From assembly GCF_001431665.1 (NCBI RefSeq), contig NZ_LLXV01000032.1, positions 1-60,414 of the forward strand: DNA of 60,414 nucleotides. Reading direction: 5' to 3'. Below are positions 47,736 through 55,661 of this stretch, piece by piece. The position numbers were made by a program, and so were the translations under genes. Position 1 is the stretch's first letter. Each line of letters starts with the position of its first letter. The DNA is from Stenotrophomonas beteli. GTDB taxonomy: Bacteria; Pseudomonadota; Gammaproteobacteria; Xanthomonadales; Xanthomonadaceae. The notes under the pieces are model-generated. The model made no database searches and was not told the origin of the DNA. It saw only the letters and a list, made by a program, of their open reading frames with translations.

Positions 47736-47978
47736 TCAGCGCGCGTAGCGCTTCTGGAACTTGTCGATACGGCCCGAGGTGTCGATGACCTTGTGCTTGC
47801 CCGTGTAGAACGGGTGCGAAGCCGAGGAAATTTCAACCTTGACCAGCGGGTATTCGTTGCCGTCTTCCCACTGGATGGTTTCCTTCGTCGCCATGGTCGA
47901 GCGGGTCAGGATCTTGAAATCGGAGGTGACGTCATGGAAGACGACGTCGCGGTAGTTCGGATGGATATCGGCCTTCAT
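47736..47978 (-). CDS. rpmE2: 50S ribosomal protein L31 type B
   Basis: An 80-residue large-subunit ribosomal protein. It begins [16 protein letters not shown] and contains [29 protein letters not shown], the type B signature. It has no Cys at all, so it is the zinc-free paralogue that replaces zinc-binding L31 when zinc is scarce, or the only form in species lacking the other. A near-consensus promoter lies 40 bases upstream; no Zur box was recognised there. It is monocistronic, with its own terminator. Confidence 0.97.
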   Translation of the reverse strand: MKADIHPNYRDVVFHDVTSDFKILTRSTMATKETIQWEDGNEYPLVKVEISSASHPFYTGKHKVIDTSGRIDKFQKRYAR

Positions 47979-48016
47979 GGGCTCACACCGTAAATGGGCT
48001 GGTGGTCAAGAGCGGC

Positions 48017-48046
48017 ATTATAAGCACCGGTTGCCGCTGGGGGCAA
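48017..48046 (-). promoter_or_regulatory. Sigma-70 promoter of rpmE2
   Basis: TTGCCC (48046-48041), an 18-base spacer and a perfect TATAAT (48022-48017) on the - strand, 39 bases before the rpmE2 ATG. The -35 and spacer lie inside the hairpin at 48027-48050. Confidence 0.65.
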
Positions 48047-48050
48047 CCGG
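48027..48050 (-). terminator. Hairpin after the nucleoside hydrolase gene
   Basis: A 9-base-pair stem CCGGTTGCC / GGCAACCGG with a 6-base loop lies 17 bases after the hydrolase stop, then TGCTTATAAT. It may terminate hydrolase transcripts while the same DNA carries the rpmE2 -35 region. Confidence 0.5.
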
Positions 48051-48066
48051 TCCCGGGACATCGACC

Positions 48067-49005
48067 TCAGTCCGCGCCCAGGGCCTGGCGTACCAGGGCC
48101 TCGAAACGCTGCTGGTCGTAGGCCATCAGCAGATCGCAGTTGTCCGGCTGGCCGGTCTGGCGGTTCCAGTCGACGATCGTCGCACCGCGGCTGAACGTGC
48201 CGTTCAGCTCCACGTTCAGCGGCCGCGACTCGACCTGCAGCTGCCCTTCCGGGTTCAGCGCCCAGGCCATGGCCACCGCATCGGCGGTGTACCAGCGGCC
48301 GCCCTTGGCGTCCTCGGACAGCGCGCGGGTCTTGCGTGAGATCAGCTCGTAGAAGCGGGCGCGATCGGAATCGGCCTGCAACCACTGCTCGGCCTGCTCA
48401 AGCGGCAGGCCATGGGCGACGGTGGCCTCCCAGTCCGACACCAGCAGGTGCTTGAACGAGGTGAACACCACGTGCGCCGCTTCGGGATCGAAGGCGATGT
48501 TGAACTCGGCAGCCGGGGTGATGTTGCCGTGGCAGGTGACCGCGCCGCCCATCACCACGATGCGCTTGATGCGCTGGGGCAGGGTCGGGTCGAGCTTCAG
48601 CGCCAGCGCCAGGTTGGTCAGCGGGCCGAGCATCACCAGCATCAGTTCGCCGGCGTGTTCATGCGACAGGCGCAGGATGGCCAGCGCAGCGTGCTCGGCT
48701 TCGGCCTGGCGGCTGGGCGGCGGCAAGTCCACATCGCCATAGCCATCGCGGCCATGCACGTGGGCGGCGTCGACGGAGGGGTGCAGCAGCGGATCCGGGC
48801 TGCCGGCGAACACCGGCACGTCGGTGCGGCCAACGATGTCGCAGAGCTTGAGGGCGTTGCGGACGGTGTATTCGAGGCCGACATTGCCGGCGGCGATGGT
48901 CAGGGCGACCACGTCATGCCGTTCATCGGCAAAGGCCATCAGCAGGGCCAGGGCGTCGTCCACACCGGGATCGGTGTCGATCAACAGGGGGATCTTGTGG
49001 GTCAT
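48067..49005 (-). CDS. Nucleoside hydrolase
   Basis: A 312-residue member of the inosine-uridine nucleoside hydrolase family, which splits the N-glycosidic bond of ribonucleosides to free base and ribose for salvage. The calcium-binding motif IDTDPGVDDALAL starts at residue 9 (Asp10, Asp12, Asp16, Asp17). Further signatures are LVMLGPLTNLALAL, VVMGGAVTCHGNITPAAEFNIAFDPEAA (ribose/metal ligands) and the C-terminal YTADAVAMAWALNPE, where an active-site Asp is placed in the family. Base specificity cannot be told. The ATG at 49005 begins the conserved strand; the frame is open upstream without coding character. Confidence 0.94.
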   Translation of the reverse strand: MTHKIPLLIDTDPGVDDALALLMAFADERHDVVALTIAAGNVGLEYTVRNALKLCDIVGRTDVPVFAGSPDPLLHPSVDAAHVHGRDGYGDVDLPPPSRQAEAEHAALAILRLSHEHAGELMLVMLGPLTNLALALKLDPTLPQRIKRIVVMGGAVTCHGNITPAAEFNIAFDPEAAHVVFTSFKHLLVSDWEATVAHGLPLEQAEQWLQADSDRARFYELISRKTRALSEDAKGGRWYTADAVAMAWALNPEGQLQVESRPLNVELNGTFSRGATIVDWNRQTGQPDNCDLLMAYDQQRFEALVRQALGAD

Positions 49006-49079
49006 CGTTGCCGTCTTCAGATCGGCAACGAAGTGTGGACCGGGATGATGACCGTTGCAAGTACGGGGGCGGGGTTCTG

Positions 49080-49274
49080 GCAGGGCCGCGCCCTGCACCC
49101 GCGGTAGTGCCGGCCGCTGGCCGGCAACTTCGACAGCAACGTCAAAAACGGGTTTCCCGCGGATGGCGGGGAAGAGCTCTCTGTAGAGTCGAGCCATGCT
49201 CGACTCCCGCGCGCAGCGCGCACAGCAGCCGAGCGTGGGCTTGGCTCTACAGTGGATCCACGCCGTGCGTGGAT
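49080..49274. repeat. Mixed REP cluster
   Basis: From left to right: palindrome GCAGGGC-CGC-GCCCTGC (49080-49096, a relative recurs at 60305-60323); SMAG + (49104-49125, GTAGTGCCGGCC...); SMAG + (49183-49205, AGTCGAGC/GCTCGACT); SMAG - (49227-49250, CTAC end); and a GTGGATCCACG-type palindrome (49252-49274). With the palindrome at 49290-49328 these fill the 331-base gap between recG and the hydrolase gene, where no gene is seen. Confidence 0.8.
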
Positions 49275-49289
49275 GAGCGTGCCGGAAAT

Positions 49290-49328
49290 GGGGTCAGAGG
49301 CCATTGCTGTGCAAAGGGCTCTGACCCC
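49290..49328. repeat. GGGGTCAGAG...CTCTGACCCC palindrome
   Basis: Exact 10-base outer arms (49290-49299 and 49319-49328) 8 bases beyond the recG stop. Same family as 15341-15381 and 51907-52010. It may act as the recG terminator. Confidence 0.7.
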
Positions 49329-49336
49329 GGGGCGGC

Positions 49337-51448
49337 CTACGCCGAGGCGTAACGCACGGCGGTGCCGATCCAGCGCTGCACCACGCGGTCGGCCAGCGCG
49401 GGCTGCTGGTCCAGCAGGCGCTCGGCCAACTCGTGCACGCCGGGCAGCAGGCCGGCGTCACGGGCCAGGTCGGCGATGCGGAAGCCGGCCAGGCCGGTCT
49501 GGCGCGTACCCAGCAGTTCGCCGGGACCACGCAACTCCAGATCCTTCTCGGCGATGACGAAACCATCGTTGGTTTCGCGCATGGTCTGCAGGCGCTCGCG
49601 TGCCATCTGCGAGAGCGGCGCCTGGTACAGCAGCACGCAGCGCGACACCGCCGAACCACGGCCAACCCGACCTCGCAGCTGATGCAGCTGGGCCAGGCCC
49701 AGCCGCTCGGCGTTCTCGATCACCATCAGTGAGGCATTGGGCACGTCCACGCCCACTTCGATGACAGTCGTGGCCACCAGCAGGTCGATCTGGCCGGCCT
49801 TGAACGCCACCATCGTGGCCAGTTTTTCCGCGGCCTTCAGGCGGCCATGCACCAGCCCCACGCGAACGCCCGGCAGCAGCGCCTGCAGCGATTCGTAGGT
49901 GGCCTGTGCCGGCGTAGCATCCAGCTCTTCGCTTTCCTCGATGAGCGTGCACACCCAGTACACCTGCCGCCCTTCCTGGCAGACCAGGGCGATGCGCTCG
50001 ATCAGCTCCGGGCGGCGGTCATTGTTGAGGGCGACGGTCTGTACCGGCGTGCGGCCCGGCGGCAGCTCGTCGATGGCCGACACATCCAGGTCCGCGTATT
50101 CGGACATCGCCAGCGTGCGCGGAATCGGCGTGGCGGTCATCACCAGCTGGTGCGGCACGCTGTTGCCACCCGCGCCCTTGTCACGCAGGGCCAGCCGCTG
50201 ATGCACGCCGAAGCGGTGCTGCTCGTCGACGATGGCCAGCGCCAGGTCCTGGAACACCACCGCCTCCTGCATCAGCGCGTGCGTGCCCACCACCACCTGC
50301 GCTTCGCCGTTGGCCACCTGTTCCATCACCTTGGCGCGGGCCTTGCCGGTGACCTTGCCGGCCAGCCAGGCGATGCGCACGCCGAGCGGTTCCAGCCAAC
50401 CGCGCAGGTTGTTGAGATGTTGTTCGGCCAGCAGTTCGGTGGGCGCGGCCAGTGCGACCTGCTTGCCCTGCTCCACCGCCAGCATGGCGGCCAGCGCGGC
50501 CACCACGGTCTTGCCGGAACCGACGTCGCCCTGCACCAGCCGCAGCATCGGGCTGGGCCGCGACAGGTCTTGGCGGATCTGCTTGAACACGCGTGCCTGC
50601 GCGCCGGTCAGTGCAAAGGGCAACTGCTTCAGCAGCGCCTTGGCCAGCTTGCCGGGGCCGGCCAGCGGCGGCGCATGGTGTGCCTGCAGTGCAATGCGCT
50701 GGCGACGCAGGCTGAGGTGGTGCGCCAGCAGTTCTTCCATCGCCAGGCGACGCTGCGCCGGATGGGTGCCGGCGGCCAGCGCGGCCAGGTCGGCATCCGG
50801 CGGTGGCCGGTGCACGGTCAGCAGCGCGCTGCGCAGCGAGGGCAGCTTGAGGCCGTCCAGCCAACCACTGGGCAGCAATTCCAGCGTGCTTTCCTCGGGC
50901 AGGCGGTCCAGCGCCTGGCCGATCAGTTTGCGCATCGTCATCGGGCCGACGCCCTCGACGGTGGGATACACCGGGTCGAGGCGGTCGCCGAGTTCGGGAT
51001 CGTCGTTGCGGCCCAGCACCTGGTAACTGGGATGGACGATTTCCAGGCCGAGGTGGCCTGGCTTGGGCGTGCCGAAGCAGCGCAGCCGGTTGCCGACTGC
51101 GAACTGGCCAACCTGCTGCTGGCGGAAATGGAAGAAGCGCAGCACCAGGGTGCCCTGCCCTTCGTCTTCCATCGCCACTTTCAGCATCGGACGGTAGCGC
51201 ATGCCGCGCTCGACCGCGACCACCCGCCCTTCCACCTGCGCCGGCACGCCGTTGCGCAGGTCTTCGATGCGGGTCAGCCGGGTCCGGTCTTCGTAGCGCA
51301 GTGGCAGGTGAAGCCAGAGATCCTGCAGGGTGGCCAGGCCACGCGCCTGCAGTTTGGCGGCCACGGCCGGGCCTACGCCAGCGAGCATCGCCAGGGATGC
51401 TTCGCCGGACGGAGACAGGACCGGAGTGACCGCCGCCTTGCGTGCCAC
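49337..51448 (-). CDS. recG: ATP-dependent DNA helicase RecG
   Basis: A 703-residue helicase that regresses stalled replication forks and branch-migrates Holliday junctions. In order: N-terminal wedge/OB domain (about 20-180, LATLQDLWLHLPLRYEDRT), helicase motif I GDVGSGKTVVAALAAM (about 305-320), motif II DEQH within AIVDEQHRFGVHQR, motif III VMTATPIPRTLA, and C-terminal motifs VGLVHGRLKAAEK and QLRGRVGRGSAVSRCVLLY (motif VI), ending in the TRG region. All motifs appear intact. It lies 7 bases after ridA and is presumably co-transcribed with it. Confidence 0.97.
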   Translation of the reverse strand: MARKAAVTPVLSPSGEASLAMLAGVGPAVAAKLQARGLATLQDLWLHLPLRYEDRTRLTRIEDLRNGVPAQVEGRVVAVERGMRYRPMLKVAMEDEGQGTLVLRFFHFRQQQVGQFAVGNRLRCFGTPKPGHLGLEIVHPSYQVLGRNDDPELGDRLDPVYPTVEGVGPMTMRKLIGQALDRLPEESTLELLPSGWLDGLKLPSLRSALLTVHRPPPDADLAALAAGTHPAQRRLAMEELLAHHLSLRRQRIALQAHHAPPLAGPGKLAKALLKQLPFALTGAQARVFKQIRQDLSRPSPMLRLVQGDVGSGKTVVAALAAMLAVEQGKQVALAAPTELLAEQHLNNLRGWLEPLGVRIAWLAGKVTGKARAKVMEQVANGEAQVVVGTHALMQEAVVFQDLALAIVDEQHRFGVHQRLALRDKGAGGNSVPHQLVMTATPIPRTLAMSEYADLDVSAIDELPPGRTPVQTVALNNDRRPELIERIALVCQEGRQVYWVCTLIEESEELDATPAQATYESLQALLPGVRVGLVHGRLKAAEKLATMVAFKAGQIDLLVATTVIEVGVDVPNASLMVIENAERLGLAQLHQLRGRVGRGSAVSRCVLLYQAPLSQMARERLQTMRETNDGFVIAEKDLELRGPGELLGTRQTGLAGFRIADLARDAGLLPGVHELAERLLDQQPALADRVVQRWIGTAVRYASA

Positions 51449-51455
51449 GTGGTGG

Positions 51456-51842
<387 letters not shown>

Positions 51843-51906
51843 GGGTCGCTCCGGTGCGTTGGGGGAAACAGAGCGGTGATTGTACCGGCTGGGGCGTGCG
51901 TCGGCT

Positions 51907-52010
51907 GGAGTCGGATCCGTTTCCCGCCGGGGAACGGCTCTGACCCCGTGCATGAGATCGGGTCACGCGATGGGGTCAGAGCCCTCTCCGTTGGAGAGGG
52001 ATCCGACCCC
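51907..52010. repeat. Pair of GGGGTCAGAGC-type palindromes
   Basis: Copy A (51907-51946) and copy B (51972-52010) lie in opposite orientation. Both have the ends GGGGTCAGAGCC and GGATCCGA(C/T)(C/T)CC. Their inner stems are different in sequence but self-complementary (GTTTCCC/GGGGAAC in A, CCTCTCC/GGAGAGG in B). They sit between spoT and ridA. Confidence 0.75.
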
Positions 52011-52025
52011 GGATCCGAAGCAGGG

Positions 52026-54188
52026 TTATTGCCGGCGTACCGATTGCACGACCGACAGGCGGCGCAGGCGGCGCATCACTTCGGCCAGGTGGTTGCGGTC
52101 GCGCACCTGGATGTTGAAGGCCAGCACGGCGGCGTTGAAGTCGCGGTCCAGGTAATCCACCCGCTCGATGTTGGAGTGGCTCTGCGCGATGGCGGCGGCC
52201 AGCTGCGCCAGCACGCCGGTGCCGTTCTCCACTTCCACCACCAGCGAGGTGTCGTAGTCGCCGGAGACGGTGGTGTCCCAGCCGATCGGCACCCAGCGCT
52301 CGGGTGACTTGCGCAGCTCGGCCAGGTTCGGGCAGTCCATGCGATGCACCACGATGCCCTTGCCGGCGGTGTGGTAGCCCATGATCTCGTCGCCGGGAAT
52401 CGGCTGGCAGCAGCCGGCGAAGGTGACCACGCCGCGCTCGCTGCCGTTGATCAGGATCTTTTCCTGCGAATGGTGGCGCGAATGCGGGCCGCCACGCAGC
52501 TCGGCGTAGGCCATCAGCGCCTGCGCGGCCTGGGTCGGCATCCAGTTGCCCAGCGCGACCTCGGCCAGCAGGGCTTCCAGGCGCGGGAAGCGGTGTTCGG
52601 CCAGGAACGCATCCAGGCGCCCCTTGGGCAGCCGCTCCAGCGAGGAATCCATCGCTTCCAGCGCGCGGTCGAGCATGCGGTGGCCCAGCTGCACGGCATC
52701 CTCGTGCTCCAGCTGCTTGAGCTGGTGGCGGATGGCGGTGCGCGCCTTGCTGGTAACCACGAACTCCAGCCACTGCGGTTTCGGCGTGGCCGAGCGCGCG
52801 GTGATGATCTCCACCGACTGCCCCGACACCAGCTTGGTGCGCAGCGGCACCAGTTTCTTGTCCACGCGCGAGGCCACCGCCATGTTGCCCACATCGGTAT
52901 GCACGGCGTAGGCGAAATCGAGCGCGGTGGAGTTGCGCGGCAGGGCCAGGATCTTGCCCTTCGGGGTGAACAGGTAGACCTCGTCCGGGAACAGGTCGAC
53001 CTTGACGTTGTCGAGGAATTCCAGCGAGGAACCGGCGGCGCGCTGCGAGTCGATCAGTTCGACGATCCAGGCGTGGGCACGGCTCTGCGCGCTGTTGGGC
53101 GAGTCGCCGCCGAACTTGTAGGTCCAGTGCGCGGCTACGCCACGCTCGGCGATCAGGTCCATTTCCTCGGTGCGGATCTGCACTTCGATCGGCGAGCCGT
53201 AGGGCCCGAACAGCACGGTGTGCAGCGACTGGTAACCGTTGGCCTTGGGGATGGCGATGAAATCGCGGAAACGGCCATCCAGCGGCTTGAAGGTGGCGTG
53301 CACCGAGCCCAGCGCGTGGTAGCAGCTGGGCACGCTGCGCACGACCAGGCGGAAGCCGAACACATCCATCACCTGGTCGAAGGATTTGTTCTCGTCGCGC
53401 ATCTTGTTGTAGATGCTCCACGGGGTCTTGATGCGGCTGACCAGGCGATGCTCGATGCCCTCCTTGGCCAGGCGCTGGGACAGCTGCACCTCCACCTGCG
53501 CCATCGCTTCGCGGCGCACCACCGGCTGGCTGCGGATGTGCTTTTCGATGATGGCGTGGCGCCATGGATACAGCGCCTTGAAGCCCAGGTTCTGCAGCTC
53601 GCTCTTGACCAGGCTCATGCCCAGGCGCTGTGCGATCGGCGCGTAGATCTCCAGCGTCTCGCGGGCAATGCGGCCGCGTGCTTCGCGGCTCTGCGCACCC
53701 AGCGTGCGCATGTTGTGCAGGCGGTCGGCCAGCTTGATCATGATCACGCGCAGGTCGCGCGACATCGCCAGCAGCATCTTGCGGAAGCTCTCGGCGGCTG
53801 CTTCCTGGCGGTCGCGGAACTTCAGCTTGTCCAGCTTGGTGACGCCGTCAACCAGTTCGGCCACGGCTTCGCCGAACTCGGCGGCCAGCGCCTCACGGGT
53901 CAGCGGGGTGTCTTCGATGGTGTCGTGCAGGATCGCGGCGATCAGCGCTTCCACGTCCAGGCCCAGCTCGGCCAGCACCTGCGCCACCGCCACCGGATGG
54001 GTGATATAGGGCTCGCCCGACTTGCGCGTCTGCCCGGCATGCGCGGCGGCGCCGACTTCCCAGGCGCGGCGCAGCAGCGGCAGCTGCTCCGGCGGCAGGT
54101 AGTGGGCGGCGCGTTCAAGCTGGAGGACGTAGTCGGGTACGGCGGCAGCGGGGACTGCGGCGACCTTGGCAGTGGGGCCTGGGTTCAT
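52026..54188 (-). CDS. spoT: Bifunctional (p)ppGpp synthetase/hydrolase
   Basis: A 720-residue long RSH enzyme controlling the stringent response. Domains in order: HD hydrolase (about 35-195, GEPYITHPVAVAQVL and LHDTIEDTPLT, so the hydrolase His-Asp pair is intact), synthetase (about 225-370, RIKTPWSIYNKMRDENKSFDQVMDVFGFRLVV, FIAIPKANGYQSLHTVL), TGS (about 405-465), helical and zinc-finger-like region with CC (FAGCCQPIPGD), and a C-terminal ACT domain (about 640-715, NGTGVLAQLAAAIAQSHSNIERVD). The intact HD site and the place after rpoZ mark it as SpoT rather than a hydrolase-dead RelA. The start at 54188 is reasonable; a short hairpin lies between it and rpoZ. Confidence 0.95.
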   Translation of the reverse strand: MNPGPTAKVAAVPAAAVPDYVLQLERAAHYLPPEQLPLLRRAWEVGAAAHAGQTRKSGEPYITHPVAVAQVLAELGLDVEALIAAILHDTIEDTPLTREALAAEFGEAVAELVDGVTKLDKLKFRDRQEAAAESFRKMLLAMSRDLRVIMIKLADRLHNMRTLGAQSREARGRIARETLEIYAPIAQRLGMSLVKSELQNLGFKALYPWRHAIIEKHIRSQPVVRREAMAQVEVQLSQRLAKEGIEHRLVSRIKTPWSIYNKMRDENKSFDQVMDVFGFRLVVRSVPSCYHALGSVHATFKPLDGRFRDFIAIPKANGYQSLHTVLFGPYGSPIEVQIRTEEMDLIAERGVAAHWTYKFGGDSPNSAQSRAHAWIVELIDSQRAAGSSLEFLDNVKVDLFPDEVYLFTPKGKILALPRNSTALDFAYAVHTDVGNMAVASRVDKKLVPLRTKLVSGQSVEIITARSATPKPQWLEFVVTSKARTAIRHQLKQLEHEDAVQLGHRMLDRALEAMDSSLERLPKGRLDAFLAEHRFPRLEALLAEVALGNWMPTQAAQALMAYAELRGGPHSRHHSQEKILINGSERGVVTFAGCCQPIPGDEIMGYHTAGKGIVVHRMDCPNLAELRKSPERWVPIGWDTTVSGDYDTSLVVEVENGTGVLAQLAAAIAQSHSNIERVDYLDRDFNAAVLAFNIQVRDRNHLAEVMRRLRRLSVVQSVRRQ

Positions 54189-54236
54189 GTCCGAAGCCTA
54201 TTCCAGCGCGACGTTTACGGCAAATCCTGAATGCGA

Positions 54237-54261
54237 AACAGCCCGCACGGGGCGGGCTGTT
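54237..54261 (-). terminator. rpoZ-spoT intergenic hairpin
   Basis: A 10-base-pair stem AACAGCCCGC / GCGGGCTGTT with a 5-base loop in the 105-base gap, followed by TTCGCATTC. It is weak as a terminator and more likely an attenuator setting the rpoZ to spoT ratio. Confidence 0.5.
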
Positions 54262-54293
54262 CGGCGATCCAGCAATGACTCTGATCGATGTGA

Positions 54294-54593
54294 TCAATCG
54301 TCGTTCTTGGACATGTCTTCGTCGGCGACCACTTCCGCGGCGGCCCACTCCAGCGCTTCGCGCTCGGCGCGCTCACGCTCGGCCTTCTCGACTTCGTCGA
54401 TCAGCGCGTTGTCGATCTTGCGGGCGGCGATTTCGCGCAGCGCCAGCACGGTCGGCTTGTCCTCGGTCTCGCTGTTGTCCAGCGTGGCCTGCACGCCGTT
54501 GGCGAGCTGGCGGGCACGCTTGGAAGCCATCATGACCAGTTCGAAACGGTTGTTAACGACTTCCAGGCAATCTTCTACGGTGATGCGGGCCAT
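54294..54593 (-). CDS. rpoZ: RNA polymerase omega subunit
   Basis: A 99-residue omega subunit that helps assemble RNA polymerase and forms part of a ppGpp site. The core is [29 protein letters not shown] and [13 protein letters not shown]. The C-terminal 35 residues are charged and helical ([28 protein letters not shown]). It lies between gmk and spoT as in many gammaproteobacteria. Confidence 0.96.
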   Translation of the reverse strand: MARITVEDCLEVVNNRFELVMMASKRARQLANGVQATLDNSETEDKPTVLALREIAARKIDNALIDEVEKAERERAEREALEWAAAEVVADEDMSKNDD

Positions 54594-54646
54594 ACGGGCT
54601 CCCGGCGACCGGTCGGCCGCTCAGTCGAATGAGGGAAAGGGGACGG

Positions 54647-54676
54647 AGTGTACTGGCAGGGGCTGGACAAAATCAA
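54647..54676 (-). promoter_or_regulatory. Candidate promoter of rpoZ-spoT
   Basis: TTGATT (54676-54671), an 18-base spacer and TACACT (54652-54647) on the - strand, 54 bases before the rpoZ start. The -10 adjoins a fragment (AAAGGGGACGGAG, 54636-54648) shared with the inverted repeat at 13072. Confidence 0.42.
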
Positions 54677-54703
54677 GCCAACCCCCACCCGATTCTTTTG
54701 GAA

Positions 54704-55369
54704 TCAGTCAGTTGCGCCCGGATCCGGGGTCAACAGGGCCTGGATCAGGCCGGCGTGGCGGACCTTCTGGGCCTCCCGGCGCAGGCGGCTGGCGGTGAAG
54801 ATCGCGCACAGCTCGTCCACGGCGGTGTCGAACACCTCGTTGACGATGACATAGTCGAACTCGTTGAAGTGCAGCATTTCATCGCGGGCCGCACCCAGGC
54901 GCTGGGCGATGACCGCCTCGCTGTCCTGGCCGCGCTTGCGCATGCGGTCCTGCAGGGCCTGCTTGGACGGCGGCAGGATGAACACGGTGACCGTGCCCGG
55001 CACCAGCTGGCGCACCTGCTGCGCGCCCTGCCAGTCGATCTCCAGCAGCACGTCCTGGCCGGCGGCCAGCTGCGGCTCCACCGACTGGCGGGCGGTGCCC
55101 TTCCAGTCGCCGTGCACCCAGGCGTGTTCGAAGAAGTCGCCGGCGGCGATCATTTCCTCGAACTTCTCCGCAGAGACGAAGTGGTAGTGCTGGCCGTTCA
55201 CTTCACCCGGACGCATCGCGCGGGAGGTGAAGGAGATCGACAGGGCGATCTGCGAATCACGCGCCAGCGTGGCGTTGACGATGCTGCTCTTGCCGGCGCC
55301 GGACGGGGCGGCAACGATGTACAGCGTGCCGCGCGCGATGGCGGCCGACGGTTTCGACGGGGCGCTCAT
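54704..55369 (-). CDS. gmk: Guanylate kinase
   Basis: A 221-residue enzyme that phosphorylates GMP to GDP. The P-loop APSGAGKSS is at residues 21-29, followed by the GMP-binding stretch SISFTSRAMRPGEVNGQHYHFVS and VLLEIDWQGAQQV (Walker B region). The lid contains RMRKRGQDSEAVIAQRL. The start at 55369 (MSAPSKPSA) is the first plausible codon; the frame continues upstream through intergenic sequence. It leads the gmk-rpoZ-spoT series, tying guanine nucleotide supply to ppGpp metabolism. Confidence 0.96.
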   Translation of the reverse strand: MSAPSKPSAAIARGTLYIVAAPSGAGKSSIVNATLARDSQIALSISFTSRAMRPGEVNGQHYHFVSAEKFEEMIAAGDFFEHAWVHGDWKGTARQSVEPQLAAGQDVLLEIDWQGAQQVRQLVPGTVTVFILPPSKQALQDRMRKRGQDSEAVIAQRLGAARDEMLHFNEFDYVIVNEVFDTAVDELCAIFTASRLRREAQKVRHAGLIQALLTPDPGATD

Positions 55370-55590
55370 GCGGGGGATCCAACGGGTTGATTTCGCAAAA
55401 TTTTTCCTCGGTGTTCCAGATCCGGCGCGGAGGATCGCGCCAGGATGGCGGGGGCTGCGCGGAACATCCTGGAACCAGGCCCGGCAGACGCTTCCCCGGG
55501 GGGCGGGCACGCAACTTTACCAGAGCGGGCCGTTCCCGCGCCCGTCCGGCCGGTGCCGGCCCTAGTGCCACATGGGCATCCGGGGGCCTG

Positions 55591-55599
55591 TGCTATAAC
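55591..55599 (+). promoter_or_regulatory. Extended -10 promoter of fdnGHI
   Basis: TGC-TATAAC (TGn plus 5 of 6) lies 62 bases before the fdnG start. The -35 position (CATGGG) is poor, so activation by another factor is possible. The rest of 55370-55590 holds a GC-rich palindrome (GGCCGG-TG-CCGGCC, 55548-55561) and no gene. Confidence 0.5.
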
Positions 55600-55661
55600 C
55601 GGCATGTAGCTACCGACAGCCGGGTGGTCTGCGTGCCGCCCCGCCATCCAAGGAGAACGGC

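Noticed and set aside
54282..54297. FNR-like palindrome near the end of rpoZ
   Set aside because: The match (TGATCGATGTGATCAA) is imperfect and lies at the 3' end of a gene, not in a promoter.
55387..55400. FNR box for the fdn operon (TTGATTTCGCAAAA)
   Set aside because: Only one half matches the consensus and it lies about 200 bases before the candidate fdnG promoter, next to the gmk start.
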